A stretch of DNA of 64,000 nt from Emydura subglobosa (taxonomy: Eukaryota > Chordata > Testudines > Chelidae). The stretch spans positions 58,300,148-58,364,147 of the forward strand of contig ML679966.1 in NCBI GenBank assembly GCA_007922225.1, read 5' to 3'. Below the pieces are notes generated by a model, which had not been told where the DNA came from, ran no database searches, and worked only from the letters and a program-made list of their open reading frames with translations. The position numbers were made by a program, and so were the translations under genes. This document shows, piece after piece, positions 1-11,669 of the stretch; the stretch's first letter is position 1, and each line of letters opens with the position of its first letter.

Positions 1-255
1 AGAAGTTTCCACTGCGTTAGGTCGTGGAGGCAGATCACTGGCCACAATTTGAGAAGCCAGATACCAGTGGAATAATGAGAGCCCAGTGAGGAGCTCTTCA
101 CCTCAGGGATGCTTTGAAAACCTGTTTTTGTAATGAGCCATAGTAATGTGCACCTCTTACCTGTCCTTTGCTTTCCCATACTATCCCTTTTGTTGCTGCA
201 CTGTCATAGCACCTCCCCTCCCCCCACCACCCATGTGAATGTAATAAATAAAGAG
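1..255 (+). pseudogene. 3' end of Harbinger transposase gene and its 3' UTR
   Basis: A short stretch near the window start reads ...QFEKPDTSGIMRAQ before a stop. This resembles the last residues of HARBI1-like nucleases, which often end with a QPDTxxIRxAQ-type motif. It is followed by a C-rich untranslated stretch and tandem AATAAA signals at 243-252. The catalytic DDE part would lie left of the window. The assignment rests mainly on position, because a transposase gene is expected to converge on the MYB/SANT gene to its right; the sequence match alone is weak. Confidence 0.4.
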
Positions 256-285
256 TATTTAATTACAAAGAAGTTGATTTTTATT
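243..285. promoter_or_regulatory. Convergent poly(A) signals of the two Harbinger genes
   Basis: AATAAATAAA at 243-252 on the plus strand and AATAAA on the minus strand (TTTATT at 280-285) lie about 30 bp apart. This places the 3' ends of the transposase and MYB/SANT transcripts against each other. The same layout recurs at 18029-18076. Confidence 0.6.
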
Positions 286-452
286 GTACATACATAGTAG
301 AGGGAAAGGAAAATTTAACTGTTAGCAAACATTCTCGAGGAATTGGGGAGGGAGGGAGAAAACAAACATTGCTTGTTGATGCAAGCACCAAAACCTACAC
401 ATTGAAAGTTCTTAGAATGGCTGCCTTATCTTCCCACTCCCCTCTTCTGCTG

Positions 453-2254
453 TCAAGTGGAATACATACTGTACCCTGCCCAGTCTCCTCCTGGAACACT
501 TGGGGTCAGGGCTTGGGAAGAGGTTGATTGTTTCTGCAAGTTCTGAAGAGGGAGTCTATCCAGCTGCTGCTGTTCCTAAAGCTTAACAAGATGCCTCAAC
601 ATGTCTGATTGATCCCTAATTATCTTCAACATCTCGTCCTGCATTTCATGCTCATGTTCCTGTTCTCTGTCTAATTTTTCGGACAATGAAATCCTCCAGG
701 CTATGTGCTCCCTGTCCCAGAGGTGTTCATTATCTCATTGAACATGTAATCCTGAGTTCTCTTTTTATGCCTTCTAATATGCGACATCCTCACCACAGGA
801 GTGGAGATGCACTGAAGGCCCTGCTTTCCACTGCAAGGCACACAAAGCACAAGGCAACAATTGTTAGTGCATACTATGGGTAAAATGCAAGGTTGCTATG
901 TAAAATTCACTCATTATTCTTAAGTGAACGGTAGCCCAGCATCACAATCACTACCTCTTCCATGAGTGTGTGTTGTGTGGCAGCCATGGTGAGTAAGGGG
1001 ATGGTGCCTCCAGTTTTCGGAAATCCCTGGAGCACAGGAAGTGTTTGGGACATTTCCCCCGTTCCCCCAGGAACATGAGCAGGGAACATCATTACCAAAA
1101 TTTGGTTTTTGAAGGAGGCTTCCCTAGAGGAGGTGATGGTGGGGAGGCAGCGGGCAGGAGAAAACATATTAACATGCAAACCCTGATCTGCTATCCAGAA
1201 CAACCTCATGTTAGGGAAACATTGGTTGAGGGAGACAGAAACTGGCCCAGGAGAGGGATCACACGCACTGTTTTTTGATATGGGAACATTTATGGAAGTT
1301 TGCACCATCTACCCTAGGTGACCCTATGTGATATTAGTCTCCTGAGCGTGACACAGGTGGAAAGGGAGTAGTTACTGCAGGCGTCTGGCTATGGACCTGG
1401 TCCTTATGCTGCTATGCTGTGTTCTGCGATGATGCCAGAAAATTTAATAATGGAGTGGCTTGGCAAAGTGCTTTATCATGGTAGAAGAAATAAGGTTGCC
1501 CTCCCAAGAAACCTTCTGCAAAGGATTACAGAATACTTCCATGAAAGTTTCCTGGAAATATCCTTGGAGGATTCTCGGGCTATCCCTGTGAACATAAATA
1601 GTCTTTTCTGGGGGCAACCCTCTGCATATTTGGAGCACTTATAGGGAAGCCTATCGCCACTACACCTTAAACATTTTTTTTATATTAAATGGAATATATC
1701 AGGGGATGTAAATGCAATACTGTGATTGAAATTCCATACTCACCAGAGGTGCCTTCCCCGGCATCTCGGTCAGCCAAGATTCTGTTCTGTGTCCAGCTGG
1801 GCTGCTTCAGAGTTAAAAACAGCTCCTGGCTCTTGTGGAGAATGGATACCTCACTTGCCTGCCCCCCATTCTCTTCCTCTTCTTCAGTCTCATCATCAGT
1901 GGCTCTGGAGTGAGATTCCCCTGAGTTATCAATGCTGCATTTTGGGGCAGTGGTGGTGTTGCCTCCGAGAATTGCATGCAGCTCATCATAGAAGCGTCAT
2001 GTATTTGTTGATGAACAAGAACGACTGTTCGCCTCTCTTGTCTTTTGATACACCTGCCTCAGTTCTTTAATTTTAACATGGCACTGCTGCATATCCCTGT
2101 TGTGCCCCTTTGCCAGCATGCCCCATGATATCGTTTTGTAGATATTGACACTTCTTCAGCTGGATCGGAGCTGTGCCTGAACATACTTTTTTCCCCACAG
2201 ACTGATAAAATCCAACACTTCAAGTCTACTCCAGGCTGGAGCACATTTAGGCGT
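453..2254 (-). pseudogene. MYB/SANT-like DNA-binding protein of Harbinger, two exons
   Basis: On the minus strand, exon 1 runs from 2254 to 1745 in one frame for 170 codons. It encodes a SANT/MYB region beginning APAWSRLEVLDFISLWG, followed by QQCHVKIKELRQVYQKTREA, then RFYDELHAILGG and an acidic stretch (DDETEEEE). Exon 1 ends in a strong donor (CTG/GTGAGT, at 1744/1743), and a good acceptor (CCTTGCAG) precedes exon 2 at 830. Exon 2 (830-453) encodes RRHKKRTQDYMFNEIM and, after a frameshift near 700, a coiled-coil stretch (SLSEKLDREQEHEHEMQDEM). Decay: the likely start codon is now ACG (2252-2254), and there are two TGA stops in exon 1, one at 1997-1999. In Harbinger elements this partner protein binds DNA and helps bring the transposase to the ends and into the nucleus. 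No frameshift is seen within exon 1, so the copy is less decayed than the one at 16170. Confidence 0.75.
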
Positions 2255-2589
2255 TCAGTTGCCACAATCAGTTGTGCTAGTGTTCTCTCTCCACTCTTTC
2301 CCAAACAGAAAATGGGAATTTAAAATTTCCCAGGTTTTGAGCAGAGAGCTGTCTCCTGTGCATGCTGCTGTGGTGCAGCAGAGTTAAAAAACTATCCCCA
2401 AAGCAGTCACAGCAGAGCATTGTGGGACACCTTCTGGAGGTCAATGATGTTGATTTACTCAACACACTGCCTTTCATTCAATCCGTTCACTTCAATTTTA
2501 GTGCTACATCTCTCGTGGAGGTGGATTTATTGAGTTGATGTTTCTGCTGAGCTAGGTTGCTGGAATGGACCTGGCAGTGGAGAAGCATA

Positions 2590-2649
2590 CATTATGTGGT
2601 CGATGGAAGGCGGCTTCCATCGACCTAAGTTTGCAGTGTGGACCAGGCC
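2590..2649. repeat. Right terminus of the Harbinger element with internal hairpin
   Basis: An 11-bp perfect inverted repeat, GTCGATGGAAG (2599-2609) and CTTCCATCGAC (2614-2624), is followed by the terminal sequence ending GGACCAGGCC. Subterminal hairpins built on GTCGA are common in sauropsid Harbinger MITEs. Confidence 0.6.
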
Positions 2650-5600
2650 TCTGTGATTCACCTTATGAACCCTTGTGTAGATCATATGGAAAGAGCAGCC
2701 TCATGTGGAGAGAAGATGGTTGGAAGCATGAGGCTAATACCCCTCCCCACCGCCTCAAGATAAGTGGGAGGTTGTTGGGGGAGTATACCTTACATGGGTG
2801 GGAGATTGGAATGAAAATGCAGGATATTCTGAAGATGAGTATGTGAGGTTGGAGCCAAGTCATGAAGGAATTAGCAAACGTGGTAGTACAATGATGCTAA
2901 CAATGAAAGCTAATATTGCAGTCCTGCCTTAATAGACACAGCTGAAATATATTAACATTACTCCCTGTATTAACATTCCTCCACCATTTTGGGGTGTGTT
3001 AGATTTCACTGAGTCTAACAATCGGGAGTAAAATATCACTTTTCCTTTAGCTACTGTGTATTGAAATGCAGAAGCTGAGTTACACCGCTGGGTGTATGTG
3101 TTCAGAGAATGTTAAACATACAGCTTCAGGAATTCATTCTGTTCAAGGAGTTATTACTAAGGGAATAACACAATGGCACCTACAGATATTGAAGTGCAGT
3201 GAAAGAGTAATTCCAGACAATGAATTAATTTTAATAAGTGCCAGGAAATTTTCCCCAAATATATTTCTCTCCTATATTAAAAAACTATACACATAATCAG
3301 ATTTGAGTATTTAATGGTATAAACTGAACACCAGCCTTCTGAAAGAGTGAACTATTCTTTAGTGTATTATATTTTCAAAACTTTTTGAATTCTGAGAAGT
3401 GAAATAACAATGTGCTCCTAGACCACTCATTATGAACAGGAAACACTTGTTTGTTCCACCTTCAAATAGCTTTCTTGCCAAAAGATCCAAAGAAATGAAG
3501 TTGAAACATCAAAAATTGATTTCGTAGAGAGAAATCTAATCCCCTTCCCTCCCACCCAAAAAAATAAAACAAAACAAAACCCTGAAGCTCACAAACAAAG
3601 GTTCAGGAAGAACTTGATGGAACTGCAGTTCAAAGAGTCAATAGCAAGCACTTAGTGCTCCAGTCCAAGGCAAAGTTCACTAGTTCCCAACAACGAGAAG
3701 AAAATATAGGAGACTAACGGCTAGGCATAATATAGTTATTAACAAATCTCTGTAAAACCTGCAAGTTATCACAAATTTTAAACTAAGATTTGCTTGCCAG
3801 GATACTTCCTATTTCCTTTCCTTTCCAAGGTTGGACAAATGTAATGTGAATATCTCTGAAACTCACTGCGGTAGAATTATATAATAAATCCCACAAACTA
3901 TGACTCCTCTCTCATTGTTTTCTAACCTATTTACGCTTTCCTTCTATAGTCTTATTGTAAATCTATTTTTTCTCATTCTATCTGAAGTCCCACTCTGGGG
4001 ATGGCAAAGTTATCTTTTGCAATATACATTTTGAGAGCTGACCAGAATATGAGGATTTTTCACATGAAGATTTCTCTAGAATTTTTCCTGTTGGGAAATT
4101 CTGGTTTTCTAATGGGAAATCTTAAAACTGGGGAAAAGTGAGTAATATTCCACCCTTCTTAGTTTCCCAACATTTTCAAGTTTGCTAAAACCCTGTTTTC
4201 TGATTAAAAGTTTTCCCCAGCAAATTTTTGACCAGTTCTATAAACTTTGTAACTGTGCACTTTTTTTCATAGAATATTAACTTCCTAAATAGAAGTGTAT
4301 GTCTCCCAAAAGTATTTTCAAGACACATCATGAGTTTGCTTGTTTTTTCTTTTTCTCCCATGCAAAATCCCTTTTGGGCTTCTGAAAGTAGATAAGCTTC
4401 AAACTTATCAGAACAGTTCAGGCAACAAAGGCAGCATGCTTTCTGTTGCAGTTTCAGGTATTCTTCTGTCATTCCTGTGCAAAGGGACTATCTAATACTT
4501 TTATGACCTATGCTGTTAGCTATGGCTATTAGCTATGCTACCATGGAGTATATGTTAATTCATCTTCAAATCTGGATAAATGAAGAATTTACCAGAGGGA
4601 CATAACATTTCATTCAGTTTAGGTTGGTTTATGTCCCAGGTAGTGTTACTTGCATTCTCTAATTACAGCCTTGCTAAGGCTGAAATTTATTTTTTGATGT
4701 TTTTGATGAAAGTGGCATTTGATCTTGTTGTTAAAAAGTTGAAAAACCATCGCTATAGAAGAAGAAATATTATATCTGGGCACATACCATCTACACTTCA
4801 AGGCAAGTTGCTGAAGTCTAAGAAATTATCCATTGAAAGTTAGTTATTAGGTCTGCTAAATGAATGGTTGAATAGCAATTGAAGTAGAAAGCATTCATTA
4901 AATATGTAAGCCTTGGCAAAGCTGGCAAAGTGTTTAGAAGTTTTATAGTCACTTAAATCTTGACAGCTCTTCTATGCTCTTTTTCTAAGAAAGATATCTT
5001 AAGTGTGTGTTTAAATTAAAAAAAAATCTAGCATTCTATTGTCTCTAGCTTAAAGGCAAAAATCCTGACAGTCATTTATCTTTTTGCTATGTTAGCATTC
5101 TGGAAAATCATAGGGAAGAGAGTCAGAAAATCATCCTTCAATTTTTAGGCTGTACATTTTCATTGATGCATGCAGAAAATTCATTGTGCACCTCCCATGA
5201 CTGTTTATGGAGGTTGTGTCCCATCTACTGTGGATGAAACTAAAAATATATACTTGTTTCACTTAAAAAATAAATACAAATTGCAATTCAAATGAAAATG
5301 GCTGAGGTTGCACGGACAGATTTCTTAGAGAACGTTCTATTAGAATCTCCTTCATTACCACTTTCTGTGGAATTGTCCCGCTCATCCCCATCCCTTTGAG
5401 CTGGATGGGCACCGCGCAATTCAAGTTGAGTAAGTGGCAACATAGCTGTGCTGCCCCAGCAACAGGGAATGGACTGAACTGTGGCTGTAAGCTTTCCTCT
5501 TGCTCCCTCTGGGCTCTGCCCCCATCCATGCCCACCCACTGCTTGTCCACCTGCATAAGATGAAGGGGATAGCTACCTAGTGACAGTTTGCTGTTGCTGC

Positions 5601-5969
5601 CATACAAGGTCTGGCAATATGGGTATAAGAAGACTAATTACAACCTTCACTCCTCTGCATGGGCACACAGCCATGTTTCCATGCAATGCTGCAGAGTTAT
5701 CCTGAACAAATAATTAACATAGCTGAGTAGGGCATGACTTCTAGCTTGTCTTTGGGAGGGTTGTTTGTACTGTCAAGGTATGGCTCTCTGTTTTTCATTT
5801 ATTTATGAATGAAGGGAGGAAGGAAATATTCTCCTGTGTGCTCCTCAGGAAGTCCATTGATTAGTGAGTGTGTAGAGTCTATCTGTTGCCATATATGTTA
5901 AGGTGATGGGGGATGAGACTGAGTATTATTATATTTTTTAAAATATATAGAAAGTTTGGGGCATTGGGG
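2650..5969. other. AT-rich non-coding stretch, nothing identified
   Basis: No coding exon, RNA gene or clear repeat was recognised. An A-rich run (about 3557-3582) and scattered short open frames occur. Around 4030-4170 the text resembles the AT-rich inverted-repeat family at 5970, too weakly to call. Confidence 0.5.
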
Positions 5970-6352
5970 AGAGCTGGGTAGGAAATGGTTTTCCCATTTC
6001 AAGAGAATTTTCAGAATAAAAATAATAAAAAATATCTAGGCCCAAACTGGAACACAGTCAAAATCTCAAATTTTTGCAAACTTAAAATCCACTAATTTTG
6101 GATTGTGTCAGTTGAAATGTTTCATTTTGTTTTTGAACATTTTCAAATTTTTAAAACTATTTTTACCATAAATTAACTTATTTCTAAACAAAAAGTAATT
6201 TTGAACCAAAAAACTGAACTGTATCAGTTTGAGAATATCAGAACGGGGCACTCTGACCATACTGAAACTTTTCCAAAACGGAAAACCTGTTGAAACCAAC
6301 CCCTTCCGTCAAAGAGTTTCAATTTTGAAAAATCAGCATTTCCCCAGCTTTA
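5970..6352. mobile_element. AT-rich inverted-repeat element (AGAGCTGG family)
   Basis: GAGCTGGGTAGGAAATGG at the left and its rough reverse complement (CATTTCCCCAGCT) at the right enclose AT-rich sequence with many AAATTTT-type runs. Relatives occur at 31530-31924, 41318-41490 and 59130-59200. It has no coding capacity. It is probably a non-autonomous DNA transposon; I cannot name the superfamily. Confidence 0.5.
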
Positions 6353-7913
6353 GCTGGTTCTACCTGGGCAGAAGCCCACGTTGAGCAGTCCTCACTGCTT
6401 TTTTTACCCACAACTAGTGACATTCAAATGGCTCTAGGAGGCTATCCCAAGCAGCGCTTTTGCTGTGTAGCCATACCCAAAGTCTCACTGCTTTTGTGAA
6501 GAACTAAATCTGCCACAGATTGCATCAATATACTGAGGAACAGAGAGCCCTGGTGTGATGCAGATGAGCTGAACAGCTGCTGAGTGTTGAATTACAACAA
6601 TGCTATAAGCAGCTGAATAGATTGTTCTCCTCTGAGAGGGTAGTATTTAAACGGCAACTAAAATTTCTGTGTAATATTCCCTATGGGGGGAGAAGAGGGG
6701 GAACCCTGATGGCTGCAAGTTTGGTAATTAACCTGTAAGTGACAATTTAAGATTACTGAACGCTTTCTTTCTAGTCTTATTTTTTTATGGTGTATGCTCC
6801 AAACTCAGCTGTCTCCAAACCAATGAAAACATTTGAAGATGCAAAGGACCCACCGTGAAATTTATCACCAAGGCACAAGAAAAGTATGGAGTGTTGTCCC
6901 CAAATAACAAGAATATTTTCCACAATATTTTTGCAGAAATGTGGCAAAATTGCCAAATATTTTGATTTAGTTATTTACTACGCACTAGATTCTGTAAATA
7001 CACTGAATGATTTTATGCAGGGAGAGCAGCAGCAGTATAACACTTTGGTGCAGGATCTAGCAGCCTCCACTAGGTCCTGGATTGGACCCATTGGAGAGAG
7101 TGGGCCTGGGTTCTCCTACCAATCCCTAAGGGATGCGAAAGGCAGAAGCAGACCTCTGATACAAAGAATCTAGGGTAGAGAAAGCTCTGAAGTCTGAAGG
7201 GCGAGACCCTGAGACCTCAACGCAGGGGGAGACCCCATTGATCCTTGACTAACCCAGAGTGCTATGCCATTGTTGGCTCTTCATGTATCCTGAAAGAGGT
7301 GCCACATGACCTGGCAAGAGGGCTGAGTCATGGAAGGACCAAAATACTGCAGGATCCAAATGACTGTCAACAGTGGTACCAGGATAGATGAGGACTTGCC
7401 ACACTTCCTGACCGCTGGGTAATGCCTGGGTGAGGGAACTCCTTTGCAGTTCCTTTAGGAAGCTTTCTATAGTTCTAGCTGTAAAATATTAAAAAATGTG
7501 ACTTGATCCTGCAACACTTACTCATGTAAATATTAATTATTTATGTAAACTGTAACATTTACTCATGTAAAATATTAATTATTTATGTAAGTTTGTGCTC
7601 AGTTTCAATGCCCACTGCCTAACTCCCTTATGGTTTTTGAAAATACTAGCCAACTGCCTTAAAGTACGCTATAGGTAGTTAATCAAGTCAATATTCCAAA
7701 CGGTGTATTACCAATGACCTGGTCAACTTCCACTGAAATCAATGGAAGCAGAATTGGGCCCTAAATATATGCCACACAAATAAATGAGTGGGAAGAGGAT
7801 TATTTTCCCACTCATTTTTCCCACTTTTTTTACCCCTGGGGAGTGGGGTCCAGCTGCCCTGGATTCTCACCTCCTCTTTTCCCCTCTCTCACTCCCTACC
7901 AGACTCTCAGCTC
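6353..7913. other. Non-coding stretch, nothing firmly identified
   Basis: No gene was recognised. 7090-7400 is richer in G and C than its surroundings and may be an old repeat of unknown type. 7785-7826 contains the palindromic pair GAGTGGGAA / TTCCCACTC. Confidence 0.4.
7515..7590. repeat. Direct tandem duplication, about 41 bp
   Basis: Unit 1 (7515-7555) and unit 2 (from 7556) share TTACTCATGTAAA, TATTAATTATTTATGTAA and the preceding CA, with a substitution and a 1-bp indel. It is a local duplication. Confidence 0.8.
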
Positions 7914-8058
7914 CCCCTAATGCCCCTCTTAGGTCGGTGGAAGTGCTCCTGGTGAGGACTTGCTCCTTCGACCCAAAGAGGGTAGTGTGAACATCGGCCA
8001 CCACAGTAATTAGTTGATCTATGCAAGGTCAACTTATTTTTCTAGGGTAGACAAGACC
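7914..8058. mobile_element. Harbinger MITE, right half
   Basis: The segment ends CTAGGGTAGACAAGACC followed by TTA (8059-8061). Read in reverse this is a GGTCTTGTCTACCCTAG terminus, like the GGTCTGGTCTAC terminus of the MITE at 14312. Internal GTCGG, TCGAC and GGTCAAC words are typical of this family. The left end was not found. Confidence 0.55.
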
Positions 8059-8204
8059 TTAAATATGAGGCATACCAAGCCCAGCTTATCAAAGAGATAG
8101 TGGAGAGGTGACTAGTCACTATGTCTACTTCCTTATACATGGAAAAACATCTGTACTGAGCGGCATTTCAACCCCGTTGCCTAAGGCATAACAAGTTCCA
8201 GGGG

Positions 8205-9145
8205 CTAGATGTAGAAGTTAGACAAGCTCAATCTTGAAATAAGACACAATTTCCTAGCTGTGGGGTGCATTAAACAGTGGAACAGCTCACCGAGAAGGTC
8301 GTGGACTCACCACTGCTTAGGGACTTTAAAACAAGATTAGACATCATTTTAAAAGATGTGCTTTCATCCAGTTTCAGGGAGAAGCCTTGTGGCCTCTGTG
8401 CAGGAGATTTGACTGGATAATCATGTTGGTGTTATCTGGTCTCGGGGTCTGTAAATCTGCAGATCCCCTGTTCTTCCCCTTTTTACATGGGCCATGGGGA
8501 GAACATGACTACCTGTATCACCTTCAACATTATCGTAATGCTTGCACCTCTGCTTTAAGCTAATGACTATAATTAAATCTCATGGTTCAGGGCTCCAGCC
8601 TGCTGCCTGAATGGGCTTGGGGGAATTTTCCCCCAAAGCACAGTTGACTAGATGTATACTATCTTTCTTTTTGTTTCGTTTTGTTTTTTGCTTTCCTCTG
8701 AAGCCTCAGAGATTGGCTACAGCTGGAGGTGGACCACTGCCCTGAGATGATAGAGAATCCTTGCTGGTTGCCTGATTAGTGTCCTGCTTGCATGCGCAGG
8801 GTCATACTGATCTCCAGATTTGTAGTTAGAAAATATTTTTTTCCTCAGGTCAGATTGGAAGTGACCTTTGGGTTTTTTTATCTTCTTCTGCAGCCTGTGG
8901 TGTGGTTTGTGTACTGAAATTATCTGGACATATCTCACTTAATCATTAAGGTTCTGAGCATTAGTGCTAACTTGGTCTCTGTGGTTTTCGATCTATGGTG
9001 CACAGTTTAGTATTCTGAGGAAAAATGTTTTGGTTTAAAGTCTTCGGGCTTAATATAGGGTACCTGGGTGAAATTTAATGGTCTGATATGCAGGAGGTTA
9101 GATTAGATGATCTAATGGTTGCTTCCCTCTATGAAACACTACTAA
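8205..9145 (+). mobile_element. CR1 LINE, 3' part (non-coding tail region)
   Basis: A 5' truncated, diverged CR1 copy. Recognisable blocks in order are GGAACAGCTCACCGAGAAGG, the TTTTCCCCC block, CTTCCTCTGAAGC-like text, a repeat of that block (8860-8890), and the end GGAGGTTAGATTAGATGATC near 9090. CR1 is the main LINE of birds, turtles and crocodilians. No reverse transcriptase is left. Confidence 0.8.
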
Positions 9146-10770
9146 TGAACAAATAATGAATGGTATAGCTTATTCTGACTATAAAGAGGTCTTTGCTTTA
9201 ATTGCCAATGACAGCCAAATTAATATAAAATTGGCCAAAATAACATTGCAATCTCAGGACTGAAAATTATGCTTTGATAAATGTGTGTGCGGGGGGGAAG
9301 GACAGAAAATTATAGTCAACAGCCAATGTTAACAATGTTTGTACTGGGCTTTGAAGATTAAAAGCCTGGAACAAGTGTTAAGCATTATTAAGTACTAAAA
9401 GATCAAATAAGGTATTTTCTAAACTGATTCCTAACTGAATCCCTTTAGTGAATTTCCATAATAATAATAATAATTAGGATAGTAAATCATGGAATTCCCA
9501 CTAGACATTGATGTTTTGAGATTCTTTGTGAATTGGCTGGCTTACATTAAAAAAAGTAACATTATTTAGAGCTTACTTTTCCAGGGTTAATTGCTAACTG
9601 ATCAGCTTTTTCTGTACAGTACTTCATTGTAGAGAAACATCCATTTATATAATGGAAAAAATAATGAAGCAGATGTTTATGGAGGAAAATAATGGAAGTT
9701 TAAAGCTCGTTCTTGAAGCCATATCTAATTAAACGTATCAATGTTTGTACAGGTCCTATGGCTGTTCATATTTATGGTCATTTGCAATTAAATGTAGACT
9801 TGCTTAGCTGATTTTTTTTTTCTTGGCAGCATAAAAATTATATCCTGCCATTAAGAAGGCTGTATGTTCCCACGGCTAATATGGACCTTTTAAAATATTT
9901 TATTTAGTTAGAAGTGGGAGTCTCTGTTAGAGTTTAAATTGCTTAAAGCTCAAATGAAAAGTACATGCTATAGAATACAAATAGTTTTAGCTACATTAGT
10001 TACTGAAAATCAGTTAAGACCAAAATGCTACCCTTTCATTGTGTAAGGAGAGTGAGATCTACTGGACGAATGATCTGAAAACAGGACTAGGATCCATTTA
10101 GAAAATGAAAAGCCTAAGATTTGTCAGTTCCAGGGGTAGGGGAGATTCCAAGGGGCCAACCCTTTCTTCCCTGCTCCACATGCTGCAACACAAGGACCAA
10201 GCACAGTGTAGACCAAGGCTATGCCATGCCAGGGTTACTGGTGATACTAGCCTCTCCATGGTGGAGATGATAGGTGAAGAATGAGCAACCAACAAAAGTG
10301 GTATTTATCACAATGCTCAGTAGGACTCTGTCTCCTTCAGGCACAATGCCTCATGGAGCTGCCATTGTACCTCCTCATGGCACCTCCCAATGCTGTGCTG
10401 TAAACATGTAAAAGTTCAGGAGACCCCCAAGTATTGTTATCTACTTGAATTAAATCTGGATAGTGGTGAGACTCAGGGTTTGTCCTATTTGTGACTTGTC
10501 TGGACAAGAGATCCCATCTCCGCTTTCCTTTCTTCAAATCCTCTTGTTACTTTCCCTTATGTGCCATTCTCCCAATCTGCCTTCCCTAACATGACACAAC
10601 GAGAAAGTTGGAGAATATAAGATTTATTTCATTGGCAGTTTAAACTAAGGGCTGTTAAATTTTATTTTTGATTTTTCATTTGTTTTTTACCTTTTGTCCT
10701 TTTTCTTAAATTTGACAGAGAATAATTGATGTAACTAATTAATTCTATCAAATTATTGTACTGTATAGAT
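9146..10770. other. Non-coding; AT-rich and free of recognised repeats
   Basis: No exon or element was recognised. The part around 9540-10020 is AT-rich, repeat-free and varied in composition. An ATA/ATT run lies at 9460-9472. Confidence 0.4.
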
Positions 10771-10834
10771 GTCTTTCACAGACTGGAACTCTTATGTGCT
10801 TGGTCTTTCACAGACTGGAAATCTTATGTGCTTG
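10771..10834. repeat. 32-bp tandem duplication
   Basis: Two adjacent 32-bp units (10771-10802 and 10803-10834) begin GTCTTTCACAGACTGGAA and differ at one base. The near identity implies a recent local duplication. Confidence 0.95.
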
Positions 10835-11365
10835 GTCTAAAGCACAATGAAATCTACTTAGTGATTTCATTAGAGTTGGGATCAGGCCCTATATTTGTAA
10901 CTGAAATAGGATGGCTGCTTATTTAAAAAAAAAAAAATACATTTAATAAAACACTTAGCTTTGCCACTCATCAGTTTTTTTCCTCAGTCGTTTCTAGCAG
11001 TGTTTCTCAATCTTTTAAGTAGCAAGTACCCCCTAACTTCTGAAGATTTTAATAAGTACCCCAACACTTTATATTCCACTAGATTTTATATTTACAGACT
11101 AATGTGAGCGATATGTAGGAAGAAGGGCTGTGTATATAAGGCCATGATATGACAGATGTCAGATCTAGTGTGGGTAGAGGTGCTGTAGGAAGGCGCTGTG
11201 GCCTCCCCCGGAGACAGATCCTGAGGAAGGGCATGAGCGCTTTGATTGGTCCAACTCACGCCCTGCCCCGGAGTCTGCCCGGCAACAAGGGACCTGGGCC
11301 GTGATAGGACCATCCAGCCAGGCCAATTGGCAGCCGCGGGGCGGAGCCCCAACAGGAAGGGGAAG

Positions 11366-11373
11366 TACAAAAG
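11366..11373 (+). promoter_or_regulatory. TATA-like box of copy A
   Basis: TACAAAAG lies at the place where copies B (35007-35014) and C (62655-62662) have TATAAAAG, 123-183 bp after the TGTA start in B and C aligned terms. It is probably the LTR promoter, weakened by one base in copy A. Confidence 0.5.
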
Positions 11374-11457
11374 CCTTGCCCCTGAGCTCAGTAGGGCCCA
11401 GACTGCTGCCAGAAGCAGACGTGCTGCCCCGCCAGCAGAGGCCTAGGCCAGAGCCTA

Positions 11458-11478
11458 GCCGCCGCCGCCGCCGCCGCC
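11458..11478 (+). repeat. (GCC)7 triplet run
   Basis: Seven GCC units lie in the leader of copy A. The run is not seen in copies B or C. Confidence 0.95.
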
Positions 11479-11669
11479 AACGGACCCCGGCGCCACCTGG
11501 GCCCGGGGATTGGATAGGGCCCTCGAGAAGCTGGACTAGGCAACCCGGCCAGGACGACTGGGCCGAGTTACCCCGAGCCTGAGCCTGGGACCGGGCTCGG
11601 GAACCGCCAGACTGGGCCGAGACCCCAGAGCAGCCCGAGTGGTGGGCACCCCCGGAGGCTGGGCCGGAT

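Larger units (their letters stand above)
1..2649. mobile_element. Harbinger (PIF-type) DNA transposon, left part outside the window
   Basis: The segment carries the end of a probable transposase gene on the plus strand and a two-exon MYB/SANT gene on the minus strand, meeting tail to tail. That two-gene arrangement is known for PIF/Harbinger elements. The right terminus is taken at 2649, where GCAGTGTGGACCAGGCC (2633-2649) reads in reverse like the termini of the MITE at 14312. The outermost 3-bp target duplication cannot be tested because the left end lies outside the window. Confidence 0.7.
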
